DNA of 64,000 bases. Source: Melanocharis versteri (Eukaryota; Chordata; Aves; Passeriformes; Melanocharitidae). Each line of letters starts with the position of its first letter. Position 1 is the first letter of the stretch. The translations under genes and the position numbers were made by a program. A model generated the notes under the pieces. It was not told the DNA's origin, did not search any database, and worked only from the letters and a program-made list of their open reading frames with translations. The stretch covers positions 2,472,556 to 2,536,555 of the forward strand of contig VZTG01001991.1 of the NCBI GenBank assembly GCA_013397845.1, written 5' to 3'. Below, piece by piece: positions 49,701 through 61,700 of this stretch.

Positions 49701-52700
49701 GAATACTGCCACTTAAGGTCAAGTGTGCCGCTCTCTGCCAGCCTGGGAGCCTCACAATTGCTCTGCCTGTTGGGGGTGTCTAATTAGTACAACTTTCTCT
49801 GCAGTCTCATCTGTTCCTCACAGTTAAAAAAGCAACAGCATGTAGTGAGTTGTCGAGAAGGATGGTTCAGCCCCAGTAATAGGCTTGGCAATTATTTTTG
49901 CGATGGTAGCTGTAGACAAGGAAGGAATCACAGCTGTCTGGTCTAATAAGTATCAAAAGTCCTGACATTGCTTTCTTCCAGTTATCCTTTCTTTAGACAA
50001 TTTAATACTGTCAACTACTATTTAAAACTCAACTCTTTAGCAGCAGCAATCACTCACCAAATCCACCCCCAGCAAAACAGCTATTCCGGGCAACTTTAAT
50101 ACATTTGGGATGCTGGGGAAGGCTGGGATAAAACAAAATGTTTTTCTAATTTGGAGGCTTGGTGGAAGCAGAGCCACGTCTGTGGGCTGGGCCCTTGGAT
50201 TATGTCACTAATGTAAGTTTTTCATTTCAGGGTCAGAAGGGTGATCCTGGGCTGTCACCTGGAAAAGCTCGCAATGGGCAGAAGGTGAGATGTCACCCCG
50301 AGGCCATGGTGGGCTTTTAGAACTGTGCACACACACAAGGAGTCTGTACTGCAGCATCACAGCTGCTCAAATAGACTTAGGACTGGGAAATAAGGCTTAG
50401 ATATTGGATTCAGGACTAAAGAGAGGTAGCTCTCAGTGATCAGAGTGCATTGAGCTGCCACCTGCCACAGTGCTGTCGTCTGAGTGCTTATCCAGTTTAT
50501 CCACAATCTGCAGCCCAGCTGAAGTCCCTGCTGCCAGAGGCACGTGGCTCCTTCAGCCAAGTGTTTCGAGTAGCACATCTGAGGTACAGCCACGCTCTGG
50601 GCATGCAGCTGCAGCAAGAGGCAAGCCCAGGGTAAGGAATAAAAACCTTTAAGGCCAAGGAAAGGATGTTCTTGCCGAGCAGCTGAGGAACAGGGGTTTG
50701 TCTCATGCTGCAGCCCCATCAGGGTAGAGGTTTCTTGGTGGAGGCTCCTAAGGCATGGACCTCACTGAGGGATTTCCACCAAGGGCTGCTCAAACCAACA
50801 CAAAGCACCCAGCTGGGAAGGAAAGCTGCTTTCTGGGTCTAGCAGTTGTTGAGAATCAGAGTTCTGCTAATTCTTTTCAATAAGTTACAACTCCCATTTT
50901 TGCTGTCTCACAGCAGAGTGATTTTTCCTGAGGCAACAAGTCTTCACAGAATTCTACAAACGAACAGCAGGGCAATCAGGGCTCCACATCATCTGCCTCA
51001 GTTGGCTCTTTCAGTGATGCCTGCACAGTCCTTGGTAACTCGTGTCCAGGGCAGAAACCTGGTTCCTTTCACCCCAAGTCGTGCTATAAGTGCACAGCTC
51101 ACAGAAAGCACCAGCCTTAAGGAGCTTGGGACCTTCATTTGACACCATGTGCCTCCATAAAGCACAGTGAGGCCACACAACTGCGAGACGGAAGGCGATG
51201 CTAGAAAACATTCAGAAGGCTACGTCTGAAATGATGCTTTTAACTTAACAGCAGGAGATGTCTTTCGAAATTCATGATACACTATATTGGAGTGGCATCA
51301 TATGGAAATCATCTACCTGCAGGGTCTGGAATTGTTTTCTTGAAGACAATGCTGGGTGAAAAAAAGGGAGAGATCCAGATCACCTTTACCTTGTGTTAAC
51401 AAGGCTTTATTCCTGTTAGCAGTAATAGGAATAAGGAGTTTCCAGCAGGAGTTTGGAGTGATGCCTAATTTTCAAGCTAGATACTGGAAATTTGTTGAAT
51501 TTCAGTAAGAAGGCACTCTGGGGTTTTTTTGATCCTAATCAGAGGAGACCAAAGTGGGCTCACACAGCCGGGTTGGGTGTTGGAGTGGTCTCACAGCAAT
51601 GCGCTCATCCATTCTGTGATGGTTTGGGTTTGCCAGCTGGGATGTGATGCAATCCCTTCTCAGAAGTACAGGCCACTGAACAAACCCTCCCACTAGCAGC
51701 CTGCAGAGGTTCAATCCGTGTCAGACGGGCAGGTTCAATAATTACACCCCCAGCACCATCCGAACAGGAGCCATGGGCTGAGCCAGTGCAGTAGCAGTGT
51801 GAGAGCAAATCACAGGATTTGGCAGGAGGTACCTGTTGTTCTTATTGCATTTAAAATCTAAAATTTCCTCGCCTTGGTGATTTCAATGCCTATTGAACGG
51901 TGAATGAAGCATGTGACTGAATGAGATCATTGAGAGGAAAAAAAGCGCATTCATTCTGCTTGCGAAAAGCTGGACTCCAGCAGCAGCTGCCATTAATTAA
52001 CTGGGGTTATTATTTATATGAGCCAGTTAATAGAGATGTTGTTTAAATCTACTCTTCCTATCCAGTCAGGTTTTGAAGAGTTGTGATTAGAACCAGAAAT
52101 ATCAATAGCTGGGGGCTGGTGTCAGCAAAATAATGGCAGTAACTGCAGTAGGCATAGGGAAAATGTTGCTGAAAACTAATTGAACTTGCTTGCTTCCTAC
52201 AGGGAGACGTGGGTTTACCTGGTTTAACTGGGTTCCCTGGACCACCTGGTAGAAAGGTAGGAGTGTTCTTTTCTAGTGAATTAGATCAGTAATTTTACTT
52301 TTAAATTTTCTTCCTTAACTCTGCCTTAAAGATTGAATTAAAAGTCCCAGTAGCCACCCAAAGAGCCTTATGCCTGTTTTGCAGGTGTATAACATCAGGA
52401 GATAGGCTGAAGCAACTGCCTAAAGACAATGTAAGAGTATGAAATGGAATTCTGGATACAGAATTCTGTTCCTACTTTGCATTCCACATCCCCCTGCACC
52501 CTGACGTTGGGTGTTGGTCAGCAAGTTCAGTTCAGGCCTGGTGCAGCCAGTGCAGTAACTAAAGGGATCTCCAACCAACAGCAATACTCAAAGGTTGCGT
52601 TCAGAACAGGACCAGCATTCCAGGGAAACCAGGACTGTCTATCCTGGTAAAGCACATTTCAAAAAAGCATCTGTGTGCCTTCCCTCTTTATTTTGCTTGG

Positions 52701-55700
52701 AGACTGTCAGCACTGGTCAGGTGTTACTTTATTTGCTTCCATATTGATACTTCAACACCATTAGCATCACAAACAACACATTTATGCCTAGAAAAGGGTA
52801 CGTAAGGATAGAACACTCGATCCATCCCCATTTTCCTGAGGCAGCAGGGCGTGTGTCTGTATCCATGCATTGGAGCCTGCACAGCAATGCCTCAGCCATG
52901 CACGCCTGGAGCTCAGATCTTTCATTTATCGAGGACATTTCAGCTGAGTTTCCAGTCCCAGGCTATGTTGGTATGTTGGTTTCTTTTTCTGGAAGCTGGA
53001 CCTGCTGCAGGGAGCTGTTTGAGTGGGGCGCAGTGGCCATGACTCCCCCTCCCAGCAAGCCAATATTGCCACAGGCAAACTGAACAGTTAAAATCAGCGT
53101 CTCGTTTCAGTCACTTCATCAGTCAACGGGCCGTTGACCATACAGTGTTCCTCAGGTCAATTAGCTGCACACAAACACCTCCTCGGGTATGTTTTAAGAC
53201 TCCAAGGAGAGAAAGAAGGTGTGGAGGAGGCTGAAAGGAACGCTCCCTCTCCACAATTATTTGTTGTATATTTTATACAAGAACCAAATCGCCAAGAGAG
53301 GGGGGCTGAGTTTATTTTTCTACTCCAAGGCTGGTCACACTTGGGGTGCTGTGTGGAGTACGAGCAATTGAGTGATTAATTACGGATCTTTTGCTGTCAC
53401 AAACAAGTTCTAACTAATAGGGTGCAAAGAATACCATTTTCCTGGTATAACAGCTCATAAAACAAAACCTTGTGGTTACGATCAGCAAAATGCAATGTCA
53501 GGAGTGCAAGGACTCATAGTGGAAAAAGCAGAGAAGGAATAGGAGATTGAACAAACATTCCCGAGTCCAGCACATGGCCTTCACATCTGATCTTAACTCC
53601 CACAGGACAGGGTAAAGGCAGGGGTATGCTTCTGTTTCTTCAAGTAATGAGCAAGTTGGATGTCGAAATTTTTCCTTTGGTGCAGCTTAAAAACACCTCC
53701 CAGTAGCACTAGTCTGGCAGTGGGCTTGGTGTAACCTGGCTTTTATTAGCATCTTGCATTAAGAAAAAATTTACAGCTGTTGGAGAAATGTTTGGAAAAA
53801 ATCTTTTTTTTTTTTTTTAATCTGGATTCCCTGCTGGCATTCTCCCAGTGAAAACACACTGGTGCTTGGCTGAAGGTGGGCAACAAATCTTGGCTACCGG
53901 AAAACAGCAGCGCCTTGGAAATGGACATCCCTCCTCTCACTCCATGGAGGTGCTGCAAAAAGGGCTCTAAGGGCTTTGATCTGAGAACACCACGAAGAAA
54001 CCTTCAAATGGGCAAAATATTTCACCAGGAGAAACAAAATACTTTTCCCACTAGATGAAACCACTGTCTCAGCAGCGTGAGCTGGAGCCACAACCAGCAG
54101 CATATGGTTTTGGATAGTGTGGCTCACTCCTCAGTGCCTGCCTTGGAAATGCTGACAGACTTGGATTGGACTTGTAGGATGGGACAGGCTGATCTCAGGG
54201 CACCCCTGGAGCTGTTTTAGCTCCACGCATCTATGAGTACATGAAACTGCCTTAGAAGCAGCAGGTGTATTTTGTATCCTCTCCACACAGAGCAAATGGT
54301 GCTTCAGCAGACCAGGAGCTCTCAGGAAGGGTGGCAGGACTTGAATGTTCCCTCTGCCTGTCCCTCTGGTGCCTATGAGGTATCTGTGGGCTTTGGCTTT
54401 TGGTTTGGGGCTGCAGACCACAGCTGCCTTGGAGATAGATGTCAGCAGAGCAGCATCATTGCTCCAGAGGAGAAAACATCAGCAGTGAGAGAGGCAAAGC
54501 TTCATTAGAGTCAGAGAGCAAAGACAGAGCTGGGGAGTGGTCAGGGCTTCAGAACATCCTGTATGCAGGTCTCATTCCCTGGCCCCTTTATTCTTCACGT
54601 TTCCTACCAAAGTGCAGGATGATCCCTTTAGCCTAGGAGAGGCTGGATTATAAATATCATCACAGATGAGTAAATCCTTCACTGGAGTGCAATTTCCTTT
54701 CTAAATCACAGCCCTTTGTGTTGAGTGCCCTGTAATCGTCAGGAAGTGTTCCGATAAAAGAGCAAATGCTGTTGTTTTCATACCCTCTGCCCTGTCATTT
54801 TAGTGCTATTTGAAGAGGATTTTAGCAGGTAAATATTTTCACACTGCAGCCAGCTTTAACATACACAAGCTTTTCTGGTTTTCCCTCATTGTGATTAACC
54901 TGAGGTAGAAATAACTGTGGTATGTTGTGAAGAAAAACATGTTTGAAACTCTCCAGAGCCCAGAATATGTCGTGAGGAGGATATTTAATAGAACACAACA
55001 GTAGCAGAGTGTCTACATATTTAACCTAAGCGCCGTTCACTTACCACTGCAGGAAGAGCAATGTGGTGCTTGGTGCAGGATTTAGTTCAGGACGTGCTTT
55101 GAGCATCTCAAGGGACCATCATGCAACCACCTACTTTGGGTGGACATTGCAGGCTCAAAACACCCATCCTGCAGAAACCCAGCTGGAGCAGAATGGTTCA
55201 GAGCAGCCAAGCCAGGCATATCTTTGTTATCAGTGGAAAAGTGAGGTATTTCCAAGCTTGGTGCTCCAGCTGTCCAGAGACAAAGGTAGCTCCTGCTCCA
55301 AACTGGAAGAACTGGGCAGAGGTCCCAGGAGAAAACCCCATGGAAATCTAAATTCCAGGGAACGACTGGAGATGCTGAACTCATGGATGTTTCTGTTGGC
55401 AGCTCTCACCTTCAGGCCAGACACCCAACCAGGGTGGAGCATCCTCCCTCCTTTCTGCTGAGCCTCTGTCGGGGAGCCAGGGAGAGGATGAGCAGGAGAG
55501 GATTTCAGGGTGCAGGTTCCTGGAGAGGGGCAGGGAATCCTGTGTGCTGGTCCTACTCCAAGAGCTGCTGAGGCACTTCCAGTGAGGAGTCTCTGACTGA
55601 AATGCTCTCACAGCATTTGCTGGAAGGACCCTCGAGGTGGTTCAAACAAGGGTCTTTCGGGTCAGCCTTGTCAGGAGGTGCAGCTCTGTGCAGAGCCATG

Positions 55701-58700
55701 GTATATCAGCAAGGCCAAGCAGGACAGAACTGGTGAGAAGGGAATCAGCATCTTTCCAGGCCAGACTGTCTGAAATAACAAGGCAGGAGGAATGCAAAGG
55801 GGAGCGGGTGGTGGCCAGGATGGCTGAGAGCGTTGCACACCCTGCCAGCAAAGGCTCAGGCTGCAGGTCTGGAATAGCCCGTGGGAAGAATAAAAAAGCT
55901 GTTAAGCAGAGGTGTGGACCTGAGAGCAGAAACAGTCCTGGGTTCATGTGGTGAGTGGAGCCAAAGGCCAAGTACTGGGTCACCCCTGTGTCTGGTGATG
56001 GCTTCCAGAGCAGGGACACTCTCTGTGGGGTTCACAGGCAGACGAGGTGAGCTGCAGCCCTGGCCAGATCAGGGTGAGTAGCAGGGAATGAGGTACAATT
56101 AGTTGTAACCCACCTTTGAAAGCAATTTGTTATTTCTCCAGTATTTGTGCAAGGATTGTTCTGTGTTTATTTTTTTCTCTCCCATTTGTTTTAAGTTAAA
56201 TTTTCTGCCTTCTTTTTTTTTATCTTGCTGCTAGCCCAGCTAAACAGTCATCTCTGTAACTGAGTTTAATCTCCTGATCTGCTTCTCTTAATGGAAGTGA
56301 GTTTGTTTTAAGCAGCTGAAGCAAGATAATAAAGAAGAGGGAAAAAATCTGAAGTGCCCATCATATACAGAATTTACTCTGTTTGAAGGGAGCTCTAGGT
56401 AAATCCAGGAGAAAGCAAACTCCCTTGAAAGACACACAGTGCTCAGGCTGCAGTCAAACAGACTGCCCTTGTCCTGCACCAGTGTCTGCATCCCCCCAGA
56501 AATGAAATACTGACAAACTGAAGCAGGATTATGAAAGACCTGTGAGAATGATTTGAAGCCTGAAACACTTGCCAGTAAGCAAGGTGGATTAAGAAACTCA
56601 TTCTAATTAATTCAGCAGAGAGAGCAGGTTGAGAGGCAGCTCACCGTTTTTTGTAGCTTCACGAGGAAGGACTCTGGATCTTGTAATAATTAGATTAGAA
56701 AAGCTGGAAGCTGGACAAGTTCAAGGTAGAAAAATTGAACTTTCCTGTGACAGTAAATGGTTGTTTTGGTGTTTCCTGTGGCATTTCAAATTCTAAAGCA
56801 AAAGTAAGAGCTCTGAAACACAAGTGGCTCATGTTGCTGTAGTCCCCAGTGTGCCCAAAGCCAACATTTCATTCTACGGGCCTGTGGTTTCCTGAGGATT
56901 AAGGGCAGCCTTGCTCAAGGTGTAGATTACAAATAGACAGATCTGAGCATGGAGACCACTCTAAATGTGCTCGTGGAGCAATTCCTTCTGGAGTAGGTGC
57001 CACCCCAGACCACAGCAGGGCACAGCAACCGGTTTGGGTGCTGCAAGCACAAAGCAGCTTGATAAAACTTTTCAGGATTATGTAATGCTGTCTAAAACCC
57101 TGCTTCTCTTCAGAATTTTAGTCCCACCTGCAAAGAGAAATTAAAACCAAACTCAGATTATTTTACTCTATTTTTGTTTCTTAGTATTCATCTCTTCCAT
57201 CCTATTTTGACAGGGATATAAAGGCTACCCTGGACCACTAGGTCACCCTGGAGACCAGGTGAGTTCTCCCACTTCCCCACAGGGGAGCTTTAAGGAGGGA
57301 TGGATTTGCTGGCTGTGATGCTGGTTTGGCTCTGGTACAGCCTGCTCAGTGTGGACAGCCAGCTCCTTCCAGGACAGCTTGGCACAAACACACGGACCCA
57401 GCATCAACAGGATGGTGGGAGGAGACTGCCTTGGAGTTTCTAAATTTAATTTCTAATTTTTACTGCTCAGCCATGCTGAGTTTACTTGGGGGAAGAAAAA
57501 CCAGCTCACCGTCCTCCCCCTTTATTTGTCTTTTTACATTAATTTCACCTGGACTTTACTAACCACACTGTGTTGAGTGTATGTAATTCCCTTCCCAAAG
57601 CCCATTCCCTCCCTCCCCTTTTCTCCCCACTCTTTATTTGGTTAAGTTTGATGTTTGCAATGCAGTATAAAAAAAAAAAAGGCAATGAATAGCAGGCCCT
57701 GTTAGCAATGATGTTAAAGGATATTATACATGAATCCATTTAGTTTTGAAGAATTTTGGCAGTGCTTTCCCACCAGCAAAACGGTTCCATATGCCAGATA
57801 TAGATGCAGCCTTACACCTTCTCTTAGTGTCCTTGTTCCAGACTCTCTGCTGCTTTCCCCCTAATGAAGGGAGAAGGAGAAACAGCAGCACTTGCTCAGT
57901 GCATGGATCCTGTTGATTTGGCTTCTGTGTGTTTTCCCCCCTTGTTAATTAACTTCATTATCTACCCTTAATACTGTTTTCCTCTCGATAAATGCGTATC
58001 AGGTTAATCCATTCCACAGCGATGCAGCTGAAAACGCTTCCCAAGTGGGACATTCACCTGACCTTTTGTGCCTTTTCTTTTTTCTCTCCGAAGGGCGAAC
58101 GAGGACCAGCTGGAAGTCCAGGTGCCAAAGGTTATCCTGGCAGGCAGGTGCAGTAAATCTCATCGTGCTGTGCACAGAGTAGGGATTTGGGTGTGCAGGT
58201 AGCTAAAGACATGCCCCTCTAAGGACAGTGCAGTCCTCTAGAAAATGTTGGTATATTTGAATATTTGGTCTCTGAGTATTTTCCTTCTTTTCTCCTCAAG
58301 ATGTTGTAGCAATAACACAGTCCTTCAACTCTGAAATGTTGTTAGAAAGTATTTCTCCAGTTTAAATATGAGATCTGGAGGTGTGTCCAACTTCTATAAT
58401 TGGTTTATGCTCAACCTATGACAATATGATAGATAAAACCTGAATTTCTATAGCAAATTCTGACAGGTTTTTCTTCAGTGTAACAACAGGGAAAAAACGG
58501 AACAGCAGAGCAGAGAAAGTGCAAGCTGCTAACCCTTCTCTTCTCATCATATTTTGTATCTAATGTTAGACAAGTTAGAAACCTGGGGTGGAAAAAGGCG
58601 TATTTATTATTGGAGGAGGAGATCTAGATGAACTCTCACTAGTAAAATGCACTGGCATTATCCTATGTATACACACACAATGTTGTGCATGAACTGTAAA

Positions 58701-61700
58701 TATATAGATAAATCATATTTGCAGCTGCAAAAAAAGATGATGAAAGAGAATCAAATCATTCTCATGTTGAAAAAAATTACACAAAGACAACTTTAGGAAT
58801 GGAGGAGTGTGCATTGGGTAATGGATCAAGATTGGACACTGTTGTCCTACTGATGAAAGATGCTGAGTAGTGTAAAGGAAAGAGGAGAATTTGTAAGACC
58901 CTAAAAAATGGAATCTCTTGGAGGACAGAACATCCAGCCCTATAACATTTTGTGGTGAAGTGAGTTTGTCGGGGTTTTCTAAAATGGACATATTTGATGT
59001 TGGATTCTGCCACGTTTATCTGTAAGCCAAGAGACCAGGCAGGCAGATGTCAAAGATCCCAAATGCTCTGTCCTGAGTCTTTCAGACTTATCTTGAGTTT
59101 GGATGGGAATTTTTTACGCAGATGTGAAGATTATTGGATTAAATGTGAACTAGACCTGCAGAACAAGTCTGCATCTCTCTGCCTCAGACTGTCAATAATG
59201 CATGACCCATTTTAAATTGAAAATTAAACTGATACCTTGCTTAGCACACCGGAGAGTGCAGATGGCAGAACTGGATGGGAGCTTTATGCACCTGACTAAA
59301 TGCTCCATTCATACTCTGAAAGGCTCTTAAAGCTGAGCATGCCAAAGAGTCTCCTAGGTGTGAATGTGTGTTAGATGACTAATAAGAAGAGGTCCAAGAG
59401 ATTTTGGACATACAAGGTTAATGAATGCTGTCCAGCAATTCAGCCCATCAGATAAGCAGGATGAAATCTGTGCCTTGACATTCAAAGAACAAAACTGCCT
59501 TCTTAAAAACGTGGTTTGGGTTAAGGCAGCTTTTTTCAGCCTATCTGAATGCTGTGTGTATCCTGCATCAGAGCTGTTTACTGAGATTTTACTACTTGTT
59601 ACTCCTGTCAGCTGTGCTGGCTCTGCAGCGATGGGAGAGAGAGCTTGGCTCGGGTTTGGTTTGTGCATCACAGGCAGGATTGTAACTTCACCCTGATGCC
59701 TGAAATCTTTGGCAGCGATGCAGGAGCCAGGAAAGAGCACAACCTGACTTTCACATCCCAGGCTGAGCCTGCAGTGCTGCCAGCTGAAGAAAATATGGAC
59801 TTAGCCTTTTTTTTTTTCCCCAGAAAATCCCATCAACGTTTGGAACTAGAAAAATATTGATCTGGAAACTTGCTAGAAGGCAATAAACATGAAAATTTAT
59901 TTTGCATTTTTACACTTTTCTTCTTTGCAGTACTTTAAGTGAACAGCATTAGGCATAGAATTGGAATGGGGAATAATTTTCAATTCTTTCCATAGCTGAT
60001 GCTGCAAAGGGTTAGAGATATCACAGTACCTGCATTGCTGGGTGACTTTCTAGGCTGTAGAAATTAGACTTTCTCATTGCATCAGTGTTCCCTAAGCAGG
60101 TATTGGAATACATTTGCTATGCATGTGTTTGCTCAGGCAGGAAGATGAATGGAGATCTGTTGGGCACAGAGCATCACTGTGCCTCGCATCCCAAGTGTAA
60201 CACAACCTCTGGGCACCCCACTGCATCAGCCCTTGTGGTCTTTATCATCAGAATCTCTACTTCAGCCCCAGGGAAGGCTCACTATGTGCAGCAGTCTCAG
60301 GTTCTGCTGAGTCCCAGCTCCTCAACAATGGGAGATCTGTTATTTCTATCATTTTGTCTTTTTTTTCTCCTTTGTTGATACTCCTTGGACTCTTAAAGCA
60401 AAACCTTAAAGCAGAACCATGCAGCACTTAAAGCTTTAAGAGCTTTAAGAAGCACTTAAAGCAGAACCATGCAGGGATGGTGCTTGGGGGGTTGGCACTG
60501 CTCGTTATTTTAAGTTAAAGCTTGTCCACATTTGTCTTTGTTTTTTCTCTTCTGTTCTAGGGTTTACCTGGCCCCATAGGGGAATCTGGCCCAAAAGGCA
60601 CTCGGGTAAGCAACCTTTCATTTGGCTTTTCTCTGCTTGTTTTTATCAAAGGCTTCTGAAGAAACTTTAGGCTTGATTTTGCAATTCTGAAGCTAGTTGC
60701 TTTAATCTGTTGGGTCTGGGGGATCTGAACTGTGCACCACTTGTTTATTGAAGCACTGTTAAGTTTTTTTAATTAAACATGGAATATACCGTGATCAAAG
60801 TCCCCCAGTAGTGCTGATGATAAAGTCAGCCCCTTCAGAGCTCACATTGCAGGAGAGGAAAGAATGGCTTACACATTCCTATCAAAGCCTGCAAGCCCCA
60901 CGTCCCAAAGGCCTCTTTAGTTTCAATCAGTGTGGTTCAGCGGTCTTTGACCACGCTGAATATGGGCTCATTTGGGTACAGGCCTGGTTTGGGAGTGATT
61001 TATATCATTATGCACAACAGCAAGCCAGCATCTTGAAGCCATGTGCAAATACAAACAATATCTCCGTCCTGTCTGGTTTTGCTCACCAAAAAATAATTGC
61101 TGGGGTTTTATTCTCACTGCAAAGGATTCTTTTTTTATTACTACTTAAGGCTCTTGTTAATCACATTTTGTTCTCTTCCTGCAATTATAAATTCACAATG
61201 TGATTCTAAGCCAATAAATCCCCGTTTCTCTAACATGTGATACTTTCTCTATATGCAGTAAATTCAAGCAGCTGGCTTTCATCACTAGGAAAACTGCAAG
61301 GAATAAACAAATGCTGACCCTGTAGCTAGCAGTATTCCTGAGCTGGGAAGGGAGAGGGCACATTCAGTTCCTGCAGGAGAGAGGAAAATCTGAGAGCACA
61401 GCTTGTTCACTCCGCTTCTGCAAGGGCTTCAGTTTTCCCTGAAGCATCTCTTTGACTGCTCTAACCAGGACCTTGTGTAATTATCGGGTGGTAGATGTGC
61501 AGAATGTAAGATTTGAAAGTTATTTTCCACTTTGTACCCTTGAGTGCTGAAATATTTATAAATACCCAAGGAAGCCCTTTCTCAGTTCAACCACAGTCAA
61601 TCAGAATCGGGTGCTAAGGTAAGACATGTGCATTTTGTGGTTTAAGGGAGCCAGCTCTGGACTCTTCTTCATCCTCCACCTCTACTTTTCTCTTCTCCAG

